From Bombyx mori (Eukaryota; Arthropoda; Insecta; Lepidoptera; Bombycidae), in the NCBI RefSeq assembly GCF_030269925.1, contig NC_085111.1:2782142-2846141 (forward strand): 64,000 bases of DNA, read 5' to 3'. Position 1 is the first letter of the stretch; the number at the start of each line of letters is the position of its first letter. Below are positions 27,401 through 34,280 of the stretch, piece after piece. The position numbers were made by a program, and so were the translations under genes. Below the pieces are notes generated by a model, which had not been told where the DNA came from, searched no databases, and worked only from the letters and a program-made list of their open reading frames with translations.

Positions 27401-27830
27401 ATCTCCGTAGCGGCCAGTAAAGTTCCTGTCGTCTTCGATTCAACTTTATATAGCTTCTCTAGGGTAGTCGTCACGCTCACGAAATACGTGAGGAACATTC
27501 CCTGGAGCACCCAGCCCGACAGGAAGACCAGCATGAAAACTCGAGTCGAGTAAAAAGCAGAGCGCGGATGCGCCTGCTGTGACCTCGGCGGCAGCTTCGC
27601 GACGAGAGAGCCATTGTTATTTCCGGTCGCTAATCTCTCCTGTTCTTCGGGTGTAGCTTCGACGCCTTTCATGGCGGCGTCCTCGGCCGCCGGGCCCGGG
27701 GATACCGCCTCCCCGCTCGCTGCTGATGCTGACGCGACGAAACTCGCCCTGTGTACAAAAAAAAACATTAAAATTAATAGAGATAGCATCAAAAAGCTAC
27801 TTTTTACAACTATACGAGAACTTACGTCAT
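1323..27830 (-). CDS. Oatp: Oatp/SLCO organic anion transporter, 5' part of gene (5 coding exons, C-terminus outside window)
   Basis: Join 27830-27826, 27748-27012, 11495-11355, 7016-6885 and 1487-1323, reading leftward. Every intron starts GT and ends AG, and the split codons fit (phases 2,1,1,1). The product has at least 393 residues. Family knowledge: Oatps are 12-TM plasma-membrane uniporters or exchangers of the MFS that carry large organic anions, steroids and hormones. Seen here: a soluble, Ala/Pro-rich N-terminus (about 1-70); TM1 near 72-96; TM2 near 110-131; TM3 near 138-161; an extracellular loop with sequon N-F-T at 186-188 between Cys181 and Cys190; TM4 near 203-228, ending in the family motif G-I-P-Y-V-D-D-N; TM5 near 248-272; the Oatp signature DPKWVGAWWLG at 285-295; TM6 near 296-315; a basic loop; and TM7 followed by F-L-P-K-Y-L-E-K-Q-F-R. 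TM8-12 and the Kazal-like loop are expected beyond base 1. The subtype is not certain. It may be nearer insect Oatp30B than Oatp74D, but this is from memory of the families. Confidence 0.93.
1683..1900 (-). mobile_element. Helitron-like element, type B, non-autonomous
   Basis: Read on the minus strand it begins TCTATACTAATATATAAATC after an A and ends at a CTAG. It shares most of its length with 22986-23231, including the block ATCCGATTGACTTGAA. It has no coding capacity. The end boundary is weaker here because the base after CTAG is not T. Confidence 0.6.
2501..2874 (+). mobile_element. Helitron-like element, type A, non-autonomous
   Basis: 5'-TC after A (2500) and 3'-CTAG before T (2875), the A|T insertion pattern of Helitrons. 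A short palindrome (AGTCGAATGTCGACT) lies about a dozen bases before the 3' end, as in Helitron terminal hairpins. It is similar to the four other type A copies but about 50 bp shorter. It carries no gene. Confidence 0.8.
3068..3285 (-). repeat. Dispersed repeat family C, diverged copy
   Basis: It has the blocks CCCACTGAGTTTC and TAGATTCAGCGAAGC, then a tail with CCCCTTAGGTTACC and GAATAGGTAGG. The order is the same as in 1-228 and 25517-25693. An apparent open frame across it is not a gene. Confidence 0.7.
3410..4536 (+). mobile_element. mariner element (DD37D, maT/Bmmar-like) inserted in a TA microsatellite
   Basis: The terminal inverted repeats start CTTAGTCTGGCCATAAA at 3410 and match the complement at 4536 for 17 bases. 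Agreement then continues (TACTGTTACAAT) after a 3-base gap. A TA lies on each side (3408-3409, 4537-4538). The insertion sits inside a (TA)n run at 3376-3408 that resumes as TATATATATA on the right. Total length 1127 bp. The transposase inside is broken (see the pseudogene entry), so this copy cannot be autonomous. Confidence 0.93.
3553..4408 (+). pseudogene. Broken mariner transposase, DD37D type
   Basis: It starts ATG at 3553 (M-E-W-G-D-K-E-N-R) with an N-terminal helix-turn-helix region and the linker S-G-R-P-R-S-V-R-T. The first catalytic Asp (F-T-D-E-N, codon at 4002-4004) lies in a different frame from the sequence before and after it. From about 4070 the first frame resumes with the second Asp (Q-Q-D-S-A-P) and third (S-P-D-L-N-P-L-D-Y). 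There are 37 residues between these two Asp, which defines DD37D. The natural C-terminus (C-I-A-A-N-G-N-H-F-E, stop at 4406-4408) is in a third frame. The section between the first and second Asp is also shortened. So there are at least three lesions: a shift before D1, a shortened D1-D2 stretch, and a shift or deletion near 4340-4367. The unbroken 317-codon reading through this region is therefore not the real protein. Confidence 0.9.
4981..5367. repeat. Inverted-repeat (MITE-like) element
   Basis: The ends are inverted copies of ACACGCTTTATAT (4987-4999 and about 5348-5360) with flanking T/A runs. A second internal pair, AAAGCGTG at 5165 and CACGCTTT at 5260, is also inverted. The sequence at 31085-31390 is related in its right half. 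I saw no coding and no clear target duplication. Confidence 0.5.
5593..5676 (-). repeat. Bm1 SINE fragment
   Basis: Only the 3' tail block is present (GGGTGGACGAGTTCGCGACC to GTAAATGCCACCCA), with many substitutions. This is an old copy. Confidence 0.75.
5965..6209 (+). repeat. Bm1 SINE, short form
   Basis: It runs from ACTGGTGGTAGGACCTC to the AAGCAATAAAA-type tail (here ATGCAATAAAA). It lies on the plus strand, opposite to the Oatp gene. Confidence 0.9.
6885..7016 (-). CDS. Oatp: Oatp coding exon 4 (TM6 and intracellular loop)
   Basis: The exon is 132 bp. The acceptor TTTTTGCTGCAG precedes 7016 and the donor is GTAAAC from 6884. It encodes TM6 (G-F-I-V-M-L-S-C-L-M-F-F-F-P-R) followed by a Lys/Glu-rich cytoplasmic loop (K-K-T-K-E-K-R-E-P-F-V-K), as is usual for the central loop of the family. 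It is too short and too split to stand out as an open frame. I placed it by reading on from the exon 3 frame and by matching the splice phases. Confidence 0.9.
7380..7594 (+). repeat. Bm1 SINE, short form, strongly diverged
   Basis: It begins at the usual boundary (ACTGGTGGTGAGAC) and follows the Bm1 order of blocks to TTAGTCCATGCAAT. Many differences and small gaps show it is an old insertion. Confidence 0.75.
8024..8128 (+). repeat. RTE-type LINE 3' end
   Basis: It reads R-W-M-R-R-V-E-D-R-A-Q-W-C-G-L-G-E-A-Y-V-Q-N-W, the usual C-terminus of RTE-clade reverse transcriptase ORFs. It then runs straight into a (GAT)n tail (8108-8123), also typical of the clade. Heavily 5'-truncated. Confidence 0.7.
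8612..8636. repeat. (TA)n microsatellite
   Basis: An alternating T-A run about 25 bases long within Oatp intron 3. Confidence 0.9.
10342..10538 (-). repeat. Bm1 SINE, truncated
   Basis: From a T run and ATTGCTTAGATGGTTGG to GCTTCATGGCACAAATAGGC. It stops before the usual short-form boundary. Confidence 0.9.
10904..11080. mobile_element. MITE with ~50 bp terminal inverted repeats
   Basis: The left arm at 10904-10953 starts CAGTGTGCTTGGTGTGAG. The right arm at 11031-11080 ends GCACACTG and is its inverted copy with about four or five differences in 50 bases. The centre is about 75 bp and carries no gene. The ends start CAG, as in hAT elements, but I see no 8-bp target duplication, so the superfamily is open. 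Confidence 0.8.
11202..11310 (-). repeat. LINE 3' tail (GTAGGCAGACGAGCATACGG family)
   Basis: Same sequence as the 3' end of the longer LINE fragment at 56104-56458, including GTCGCCCATGGGCTTCAGCA. Truncated. It is just inside Oatp intron 3, near exon 3. Confidence 0.8.
11355..11495 (-). CDS. Oatp: Oatp coding exon 3 (TM5 and family signature)
   Basis: The exon is 141 bp. The acceptor is GTTGTCATCAG before 11495 and the donor is a perfect GTAAGT from 11354. It encodes I-R-V-I-G-P-A-L-G-F (TM5), C-T-R-V-Y-V-N-P and then D-P-K-W-V-G-A-W-W-L, the diagnostic Oatp signature at the TM6 border. The single trailing G joins GA from the next exon to make the signature Gly295. It is separated from exon 2 by a 15.5 kb intron full of repeats. 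Confidence 0.94.
12374..12489 (-). repeat. LINE 3' tail (GTAGGCAGACGAGCATACGG family)
   Basis: T run, ATTGCCCTTGTAGGCAGACG, through to CCGCTGCCTACCG. It lies 55 bp from a Bm1 copy in the same orientation. Confidence 0.85.
12545..12792 (-). repeat. Bm1 SINE, short form
   Basis: T run and ATTGCTTAGATGGATGGG through to CCTACCACCAGTG, little diverged and with no tRNA-like head. Confidence 0.92.
13301..13660 (-). mobile_element. Helitron-like element, type C, non-autonomous
   Basis: On the minus strand it starts TCTATACATATAAAT after an A and ends GGGCGGGTCGCTAG before a T, fitting the A|TC...CTAG|T pattern. It contains a (CTGT)n/(GACA)n run near 13519-13542. It shares its 3' end and several blocks with 17336-17546. 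Confidence 0.7.
15858..16345 (-). pseudogene. LINE remnant: reverse transcriptase C-terminal fragment and 3' end
   Basis: The minus-strand reading (80 codons from 16315) has T-R-T-T-A-M-R-S-K-Y, then I-F-N-K-L-P-N-S-I-K-D and L-L-K-K-C-Y-Y-S-V-T-D-F-L. These are the usual closing motifs of CR1/Jockey-type LINE ORF2 proteins. The element ends in an (ATA)n run at 15860-15878. Strongly 5'-truncated. Confidence 0.75.
16499..16622 (+). repeat. LINE 3' tail (GTAGGCAGACGAGCATACGG family)
   Basis: GCGGTAGGCAGCGGCTTGGC to CGTCTGCCTAC plus an A-rich tail. Same family as 56104-56458. Confidence 0.8.
17336..17546 (+). mobile_element. Helitron-like element, type C relative, non-autonomous
   Basis: 5'-TCTATACTAATATTATAAAG after A and 3'-GGTCGCTAG before T. 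A (GTTT)n run at 17366-17380 follows the 5' end. The last bases can form a small stem (AGCGA/TCGCT) before CTAG. No coding. Confidence 0.7.
17594..17835 (+). repeat. Bm1 SINE, short form, diverged
   Basis: TGGTAGGATGTCTTGTGAGT to AAGCAATAAAA with several gaps. It lies about 50 bp downstream of the Helitron-like copy. Confidence 0.8.
18248..18482 (-). repeat. Bm1 SINE, short form
   Basis: T run, ATTGCTTAGGTGGGTGG, to CCTACCACCAGTA. A small internal deletion removes the TAAGTTCTAAGGTCTCAG part. Confidence 0.9.
20712..20942 (+). repeat. Dispersed repeat family C
   Basis: Nearly the same as 33050-33325: CCTTGAGAGGC, GTAGGTGAG, GCTAACACTGG, GCAAGAGCAGTGCTTCGCAG, CCCACTGAGAAGATCCGGCG, then CTCAGTGGGCTGTGTCTATG. 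The open frames on both strands here are by-products of the repeat. Confidence 0.8.
22544..22985 (-). mobile_element. Helitron-like element, type A, non-autonomous
   Basis: On the minus strand it starts TCTATATATTAATACG after A. The 3' end reads CTAC-like rather than CTAG, a single change from the family end. The palindrome next to the 3' end (TAGTCGAAATTCGACT) is retained. It abuts a type B copy in the opposite orientation. Confidence 0.75.
22986..23231 (+). mobile_element. Helitron-like element, type B, non-autonomous
   Basis: TACTAATATATAAATCAACAG to CGGGTACAGCTAG, followed by T. Its first few bases appear to be lost where the type A copy abuts it. Same family as 1683-1900. Confidence 0.65.
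23861..24030 (+). repeat. Two-copy tandem repeat, period ~88 bp
   Basis: The units at 23861-23948 and 23949-24030 both run CCTCAAATGACA...CGATTTATAAGAACT... to TACGTATTATTGATAATGTT with a few substitutions and small gaps. No coding. Confidence 0.85.
24400..24540 (-). repeat. Bm1 SINE, truncated
   Basis: T run, ATTACTTAGGTGAGTAGACG, to TCTAAGGTCTCAGTATAT. Only the 3' half is present. Confidence 0.88.
24998..25354 (-). mobile_element. 5'-truncated LINE 3' end with 14-bp target site duplication
   Basis: The GC-rich insert 25012-25340 is bounded by exact copies of TGCACTATAATCGC (24998-25011 and 25341-25354). The insert differs sharply in base composition from its flanks. Read on the minus strand it ends GACCCGAGAAAAAGG. 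Its size and target duplication fit target-primed reverse transcription. The family is not identified. Confidence 0.8.
25517..25693 (-). repeat. Dispersed repeat family C, partial
   Basis: TCTCGCCGGATCGCAATTCC, GCGAAGCACTGCTCTTGCTA and ending AATAGGAGGGG. It matches 1-228 but with a deletion in the middle of the first block. Confidence 0.78.
25928..26296 (-). repeat. Bm1 SINE, split by a nested LINE tail
   Basis: The first part, 25928-25994, matches the reversed Bm1 tail (CCCACCTAGTGTTAAGTGGT). The rest resumes after the nested insert with TTTGAGACATGAATTCTCAG to GCGGGCTTTCAAGACGCCCT. Strongly diverged, so the host copy is older than the nested one. Confidence 0.75.
25995..26128 (+). repeat. 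LINE 3' tail (GTAGGCAGACGAGCATACGG family) nested in Bm1
   Basis: GCTTGTGGAGAGTACCTAAC to CGTCTACAAGGGC plus an A-rich tail, with ACCAG on both sides as a possible short target duplication. Open frames through it are not genes. Confidence 0.8.
27012..27748 (-). CDS. Oatp: Oatp coding exon 2 (N-terminal domain, TM1-TM4)
   Basis: The acceptor is TGTACACAG before 27748 after a pyrimidine run, and the donor is GTGAGT from 27011. It encodes residues 2-247: the Ala/Ser/Pro/Glu-rich cytoplasmic tail, TM1 (W-V-L-Q-G-M-F), TM2 (E-I-G-Q-I), TM3 with R-G-H-R-P-R-W before it, a large extracellular loop with one N-glycosylation sequon, and TM4. The open frame continues upstream into the intron to a false Met at 27792, but the splice join to ATG-AC at 27830 is a much better fit. 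The last base, G, pairs with CT of the next exon to make Ala248. Confidence 0.93.
27826..27830 (-). CDS. Oatp: Oatp coding exon 1 (start codon exon, ATG-AC)
   Basis: The coding part is only ATG AC, followed directly by a consensus donor GTAAGT (27825-27820). The third base of codon 2 comes from the next exon and gives Met-Thr. There is an A at -3, and an in-frame TAG four codons upstream on the same strand means translation cannot start farther 5' in this exon. The 5' edge of the exon is unknown. It is either a leader that starts upstream, in the GC-rich stretch, or an exon beginning after the weak acceptor-like TTTTGTAG about 25 bases 5' of the ATG. Confidence 0.8.
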
Positions 27831-28240
27831 AGTAAGAAACTATTTAAATTCGACTACAAAATTTATAGTTCAGCGCCACACTAGTAAATTTTATACGAAA
27901 GCTCCGTCCAAGCTTGTGTTTATAGGTAACGGACCAGACGCGCCATAGGTGATCGTCAAACACGAAAACAAGAACTGAACTCTACAATCGAATACATCAA
28001 CGTACTAATCGAACTAACGTTAGGATCGTGACCATTAATTGTGGTAAGCGAATTATATCGGAACCGGGATAGGCTAAGGGATGAGGAGGCTGCGTGCGCG
28101 CACCCGACGCGTCCGAGACCGACTGCAACTTGCAATTGCTCACTGCGGGCTGCGGCAGAGCAGTGCACCCGCTTCGCCCGCCCCTCGACTTCTCTCCACA
28201 CGGGGTTTTTATTGGCCGTCTATCCATTTTTTTTGTACGA
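27831..28240 (-). promoter_or_regulatory. Candidate 5' leader/promoter region of the Oatp gene
   Basis: The 400 bases 5' of the start codon rise in GC and CpG, especially 28085-28205, against an AT-rich background. On the minus strand there is an AT box (GATATAATTC near 28060) and an initiator-like TTCAGTT near 27974. These are only suggestive matches. If the leader is spliced, the true promoter may lie farther right, up to tens of kb away. Long open frames in this stretch are GC-driven and resemble no family I know. Confidence 0.3.
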
Positions 28241-28867
28241 CACGCAGTTACCCACGATGAAAAGCGTCTGCGCGTCTCCCTTCACCCACCCGAAATTCCC
28301 TGTCGTCTCGGCACTTTGGAATGCTTTTGTCTTTGGGTACTTTATTTAAATTTCGACGCTTTTATATAAACTCACGTACGATCCTTGGCATTAAGGAAGG
28401 CGGCTACTATAAAAAGATATATATAAAAAAAAGCCGGAAATAATAAGCGTCGTGGATACGAAATTGCGGACTGATACAGTACTTCAGTGAGGTCAAAAAC
28501 GTTAGGTTCGCAAGAACGTCAACCGTAGAATATTAATGCGATCGATTCATATGGCTAACTGAACTTGCAAAACTCACCTACGGAGGCCGATGACCAGTAT
28601 CGACGGCGTTCGTCTAGGAACTCGTAGGTACGGTACAACAAACAGTTTCGCACACAGGAAGTTAATATTACGGACGATAAATACGAGTTTTATTTTTATT
28701 TTTTATATTTTAAACTGAAATAATTATGTGTTCGTTTGAGGGGTGAGTTCTAATAACTATTTTCACGACCGACGATAAACGAAGTGCATTGTAAACTGCA
28801 TTCCGAGATAAGCCTGCCAACTTGTGCAATGGCCGAGCTATCAAGCGGTGCACTATCTCGTCTCTGA
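28241..28867. other. 5' flank of Oatp, nothing recognised
   Basis: Single-copy-looking sequence with no repeat or exon that I can identify. It could hold distal regulatory sequence of the transporter gene. Confidence 0.4.
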
Positions 28868-29287
28868 TAACGTAGCGCAGTTAACAGACTTCTTGTAAAA
28901 CGTGTGACCGAAACATATTAGGGACTACATTTGTCGGTTCACGATGACAAACCAATTTAACATTACCCTCTAACAAGGTTACAAAGTTTTACTTCAAGAG
29001 ATTTCTTAGATGATTTTTGTTGTTATAATCAATTTTTATTTTCACACAAAAAATAATAATGAGCGTTTTAATCCCTTAAAAATAGCTTAGGGCCGTAATT
29101 GGCTTCAATTTGTGATAAGCATCGAAAGGCACACGCGATGGCAACCATTCTTAGGGGACAAAAACGTAACGCGGTTAACAGACTTCTTGTAAGCCGAAAC
29201 ATATTAGGGACTACATTTCTCGACAAACAAATTTTACATTACCCCGTAACAAGGTTACAAAGGAGGTTGTTATTATTATTATTATTA

Positions 29288-29397
29288 TTTTTATTGCTTA
29301 AATGGGTGGACGAGCTCACAGCCCACCTGGTTTTAAGTGGTTACTGGAGCCCATAGACATCTATAATGTAAATGCGCCACCCACCTTGAGATATAAG
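29288..29397 (-). repeat. Truncated Bm1 in tandem unit 2
   Basis: TTTTATTGCTTAAATGGGTG to CCACCTTGAGATATAAG, at the same position within the unit as the copy at 29680. Confidence 0.9.
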
Positions 29398-29679
29398 AGA
29401 CTTCTTAGGTTATTGTGTTGTTATAATCAATTTTTGATTTCACACAAAAAATAATAATGAGCGTTTTAGTCCCTTAAAAAAGGGGCGTAATTGGCTTCAA
29501 TTTATGATAAACATCGAAAGACACACGCGATGGCAACCATTCTTAGGGGACAAAAACGTAACGCAGTTAACAGACTTCTTGTAAGCCGAAACATATTAGG
29601 GACTACATTTCTCGACAAACGAATTTCACATTACCCCGTAACAAGGTTACAAAGGAGGTTATTATTATTATTTTTATTT

Positions 29680-29786
29680 TTATTGCTTAGATGGGTGGAC
29701 GAGCTCACAGCCCACCTGGTGTTAAGTGGTTACTGGAGCCCATAGACATCTACAATGTAAATGCGCCACCCACCTTGAGATATAAG
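29680..29786 (-). repeat. Truncated Bm1 in tandem unit 3
   Basis: TTTTATTGCTTAGATGGGTG to CCACCTTGAGATATAAG. Same 5' break point as in unit 2, so both derive from one insertion. Confidence 0.9.
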
Positions 29787-30407
29787 AGACTTCTTAGGTT
29801 ATTGTGTTGTTATAATCAATTTTTGATTTCACACAAAAAAAAAAAATTAGCGTTTTAGTCCCTTAAAAAGAGCCGTAATTGGCTTCAATTTTTTGATAAA
29901 CATCAAAAGACACACGCGATGGCAACCATTCTTAGGAGACGAAAACGTAAAGCAGTTAACAGACTTCTTGTAAGCCGAAACATATTAATTAGGGACTACA
30001 TTTCTCGGTTTACAATGACAAACAAATTTTACATTATCTTGTAACAAAGTTACAAAGAAGGTTATTATTTTACTTCAAGAGACTTCTTAAATGATTGTGT
30101 TGTTATAATTCATTTTTATTTTCACACAAAAAATAATAATGAGCGTTTTAATCCCTTAAAACTTAGCTTAGGGCCGTAATTGGCTTCAATTTGTGATAAA
30201 CATCGAAAGGCACACGCGATGGCAACCATTCTTAGGGGACAATAGCTGATGATTTATTTAATCTGGAGTCGCGAGTGAGTGGCAATGAATCACGAGCGAG
30301 ACGACTGACTGAACGTTTATTGGTATACAGATTGAAAGAGCTTCGACTTCCACGCGCCATTCAAAGAATAAAATATCCACATATTTGAAATTCGTGCACG
30401 CAATTCT

Positions 30408-30650
30408 ACTGGCGATAGGACCTCTTGTGAGTCCGCGCGGGTAGGTACCAACGCCCCGCCTATTTCTGCCGTGAAGCAGTAATGCGTTTCGGTTTGAAGG
30501 GTGGGGCAGCCGTTGTAACTATACTTGAGACCTTAGAACTTATATCTCAAGGTGGGTGGCGCATTTACGTTGTGGATGTCTATGGGTCCCAGTTACCACT
30601 TAGCACCAGGTGGGATGTGAGCTAATCCACACATCTAAGCAATAAAAAAA
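30408..30650 (+). repeat. Bm1 SINE, short form
   Basis: ACTGGCGATAGGACCTCTTG to CTAAGCAATAAAAAAA. ACGCA occurs on both sides and may be a remnant of a target duplication. Confidence 0.9.
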
Positions 30651-32307
30651 CGCAGTTAAAACATGATAATGGTGGAAAAAAGTTTTTCGCGAAATACATC
30701 GGGTATTACTGACCCGTCGTAGCTTAGGGAACAATATAAAAAAAACAACATCGGAACAGCATATTTATCAAGTCGACCCATGTCAATTCATCGTCCCGTC
30801 AAAACTAAGCACAAAACGAATTCGGTTCCATGTTTTTAAGGGGGAAAAAAGTCACGGCCTCATGCATAAGTTTTGTAATTCATATAGAGACACACACGCA
30901 CGTCCCTTACAAAAACTTGATATAAAAAACGGTCACCATGAATTTTTCAATCTCATTCACACGGATGTGACATTGATGTGTTCGTATGGGGGAACTATGA
31001 ATTATTGAAATCGTTTGAAATAAACAGTATTAACCAAATCTAGTCAACGTCAGTGTAACAAGCGTTCTTATCGTATAAAAAATTTATAATAGTTTTTTTT
31101 ACAATAACGCTTTTTTATAATAAAATCATTTTTTCTTCACTATTTTTAATTCAAATTTATTTTCTATCTTTTAGTTGGATTTTCTATAAAAGCATATTTT
31201 TTTAGTGTTTTTTCACTATTATTTATTTTTTAATTTTTTTTTAAATATTGTATTGTCATAGGTCCTTAATAAATATACCAAATTTCGAGTTAATCCTACG
31301 TTTTGAAGGGGGTCAAAATCATATTCAAAGATTCCGTTACATACTAACATACACACGTCTGAAGCTAATAAAGGCGTATTAATAAGCTGATGTACCTAAC
31401 GAATAATCGAAAACCTGTGAAAATTTATTACTTACGAACAAAAAGCGTTTCGTGATTACAGTACATTACAAACAGTCGAAGATCGAAGGGCTCGTGAGCA
31501 TTGCCGCGACACTGGCACATCGAAGACGTCCATAATAGTTCTATAAGTGAGAGGACAACGTGCGCGGTCAAGGTAAGTGAGCTACCTGTTGCCGATGACA
31601 CTCTGCACTCAACATTAATCAACGGTTTAAACTCAACGTCATAAGGTACATTTTACAATGACCTACAAATTAACGATACACACGTGAAACGGAACATTCA
31701 ACATAAATCTACAGGGACCTAGACCCGATCTAGTTTTAGCCGATTGTTGTCTTTGCAATGACCTGATATGTTTAATAAACATCACAATAACAAGGTGAAC
31801 GGTGTTATCAGTTATGCACGACCGTGTCACAGAGTAGGACGAAATAGAGCGACGACGCATGCATTCGAATAAAGATAAGAAATAATCTTGGTGCACGTTT
31901 TTTTTTTTCGGGAGTCAAAACCGGTCCGAGAATAACGAACCACAAGTAATTGTACTGTCCGGAGTCTCATATCCTAGTTTCGAATCTACGTAGAGCCCAT
32001 TAAGACGAATAATCGCTATCTCGCGACTACTGCAGCACTATTAAGAGTTCAATGAGCCGCCGAGACGAAATGGAATTTATTGCAATTCGAAAAACATAAG
32101 CAATTCACTATATTTATTTTAGTCTTTTAAGCCGTTTGAGTTAATTTTAGTGGACTTCGTATTTTTTTTAACGTCAAATCAATCTCGTTCCTTTGAAGTA
32201 CTGTGTTACAATTCACGTTATTTAATTTTATGAATATTTGGCCCTTTTAATTCAAATATTATGTATATTTAACCTAAAATCTTATTACCAAAGTTTGCAT
32301 ATTGTTT
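30651..32307. other. Intergenic stretch with an old T-rich repeat
   Basis: 31085-31390 resembles the right half of the inverted-repeat element at 4981-5367 (AGTTGGATTTTCTATAAAAG, GAAGCTAATAAAGGCGTATT). The rest shows no gene or repeat I can name. Confidence 0.5.
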
Positions 32308-32512
32308 ATTGTAAGCCCACACAAGTAGGTACCACAATCTTGCCTATTTCAGCGGCGAAACAGTAATTGGGAAAACTGCTATACAGTATAATTAAACTTC
32401 GATCTCATGATTCAAAATAAGTGCGGCATTCACGGCTTGATGTCCATGGACTACAGTAACCACTTAACACATACAAGAAGTGGGTTCTTTCGCCCATATA
32501 TACAAAAAAAAA
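32308..32512 (+). repeat. Bm1 SINE, strongly diverged
   Basis: The blocks GTAGGTACCACAATCTTGCC, GTAACCACTTAACAC and an A-rich tail are in Bm1 order with many changes. Confidence 0.65.
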
Positions 32513-33049
32513 TTGATTAATTAAACACAAAAACGTTCTGAAACCGAAAGATAGAAAAAAATAATCTATCACCATTACTAATAATCCGAGAATGATTTAA
32601 TAAGATTTACGGAACAAAATTTACCGGCTTAATTATTACCTAACTAAAGCAAGCGTACCCCAAATCTGAGAAATAATAGTTGAATCGTTGGTACGCAAAC
32701 TAATTAAATTAAACCGGTTTCTCTGTAGAGCTAACGATACTTCAATACTTGTTTCAAGTTGTTTGTTATGTAAACATTGTTATTTCTGGGGAAAAAAAAA
32801 CATAAAAAAAATTCAAAAAGCCTTCTCTACATTGTTCGAAATCAACTTTCAATGTTTGTCTACGTTTATAACTTTTGAACAACGAAACGATTTTTAAAAG
32901 CTCCTCATGATAGATTAGAGAATTTATTACCGTCCCCATTGTTTGCGTGAACTTATGTATCTAAAGATGAAAAAAACCCTGCTGATCCGTATTCGAAGCG
33001 AGCTGCTAAACTGAGACACGGTCAAAATCAAATCTGACAACTTTTTTTT
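32513..33049. other. Intergenic stretch, nothing recognised
   Basis: AT-rich. I see no gene, repeat or repeat border. Confidence 0.4.
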
Positions 33050-33325
33050 CCTACCTAATCTGATCTAATCTAACCTTGAGAGGCCATTTCAGCGTAACCC
33101 TAACATGTAGGTGAGCTCACTGGGCTCAAACCTGACGACGTTGCTAACACTAACCCTAGCAAGAGCAGTGCTTCGCAGAATCTACCAACGGATCGGAAAC
33201 GCGACCCACTGAGAAGATACGGCGAGAAACTCAGTGGGATGTGTCTGTGTGGGTTAATTTACTCGCCGAGCCCTGCGTCGCCGCGTCGTAAGCGACGAGT
33301 TCGACGAGAACGATGACCGGGCTGA
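33050..33325 (+). repeat. Dispersed repeat family C, longest copy
   Basis: From ACCTAATCTGATCTAATCTA through the blocks seen at 20712-20942 to CGAGTTCGACGAGAACGATG. It is the most complete copy here and the best seed for the family consensus. Confidence 0.8.
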
Positions 33326-34007
33326 CAACTTGGACTCTGTCACGCACATGTGGTTTCCAGCACCAAGTTCCCTTTCATTCCACTCCCATAAGGGGGTAGT
33401 TCAGATCAACGATACTCCTATCTTACGGAGTATTTGGAAAATTTTAATCTCTTAGATAATTTTGTGTTTACAAAACATGTGTGATGCCCTGAACTATTCG
33501 AGTTGAGCCGTCCATATCCTGTCTAGAATAATACCAATCGCCTCGGAGTAGCAGGTTCAAGGCCACTTCTTGAACCATTGCTCTTACTCATCCACAATGC
33601 GTAGGATTGATTTGTGCTACTGATGGGTCAGACTTTGAGATTACCTCCTCTTCTCAATAGCAATTCCTATAAATGAAGTTTAAAATAACTAAACTGTAGG
33701 CTGTTTTGATATTGACTATGTCGGTCAGCGCCATTGGGGGGACAGCTCAAGCTGAAAAAGCATTCGCCTACGTGGGGTCTTAGTTCATCGGCCGTCTTTT
33801 TCAATGGCAGAAAAACAAAATTAATACACATGTATAAATTCTTATTTTGTACGAGTATTATATAAACATCTATACTAATGTTATATTAATTTGGAAGTTT
33901 TTATGTACGGATGTTTGTTACTCTATCACGCAATTTATCTGAAAGGCCTTTTGATAAAATTTCGCTTCAAGACAGTCTGTATAACTTGAATACATAGGAT
34001 ACATTCT
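33326..34007. other. Intergenic stretch, nothing recognised
   Basis: It contains a block with ACGGAGTATTTGG and GCCTCGGAGTAGCAGG that may belong to a repeat, but I cannot place it. Confidence 0.4.
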
Positions 34008-34280
34008 AGTGGTGGATGGAAGTTTGATCTCTTGTGAGTCCAGACGGGTGGGTAGGTACCACCACCCTGCCTATTTCTTCCGTGAAGCAGTAATGCGTTT
34101 CGATTTGAAGGGTGGGGCAGCCGTTGTAACTACTATTACTGTAATACTGAGACCTTAGAACCCATATCTCAAGGTGGGTGGGTGGCGACATTTACGTTGT
34201 GGATGTCTATGGGCTCCGGTAAACACTTAACACCAGGTGGGCTGTGAGCTCAATCACCCATATATGCAATACATAAATAA
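34008..34280 (+). repeat. Bm1 SINE, short form with small insertions
   Basis: GATCTCTTGTGAGTCCAGAC to ATATGCAATACATAAATAA. Small duplications (GGGTGGGTAGG, GGGTGGGTGGC) make it longer than other short copies. Confidence 0.85.

Larger units (their letters stand above)
28868..30242 (+). repeat. Four-unit tandem array, two units carrying a Bm1 piece
   Basis: The anchor GTTAACAGACTTCTTGTAA recurs at about 28880, 29174, 29566 and 29955. The outer units are about 293 bp. The middle two are about 390 bp because each holds the same truncated Bm1 at the same site, followed by AGAGACTTCTTAGGTTATTG. Unit blocks: AGGGACTACATTT, GAGCGTTTTA, GGCTTCAATTT, CACACGCGATGGCAACCATT. The open frames in units two and three are the same frame repeated and are not genes. 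Confidence 0.9.

Noticed and set aside
27004..27792. Met at 27792 as the Oatp start
   Set aside because: It lies in the 77-bp intron upstream of a good acceptor. The spliced ATG at 27830 fits donor, frame, upstream stop and context better.
27956..28369. Several GC-rich frames on both strands next to the Oatp start
   Set aside because: They are GC-driven open stretches with no protein likeness. The region is better read as leader or promoter sequence.
29099..29745. Two near-identical 84-85 codon frames
   Set aside because: They are the same frame in tandem units 2 and 3 running into Bm1 sequence. Nothing suggests selection on the protein.
28868..30242. CRISPR-like array
   Set aside because: Units are ~290-390 bp with no spacer pattern, and the genome is an insect.
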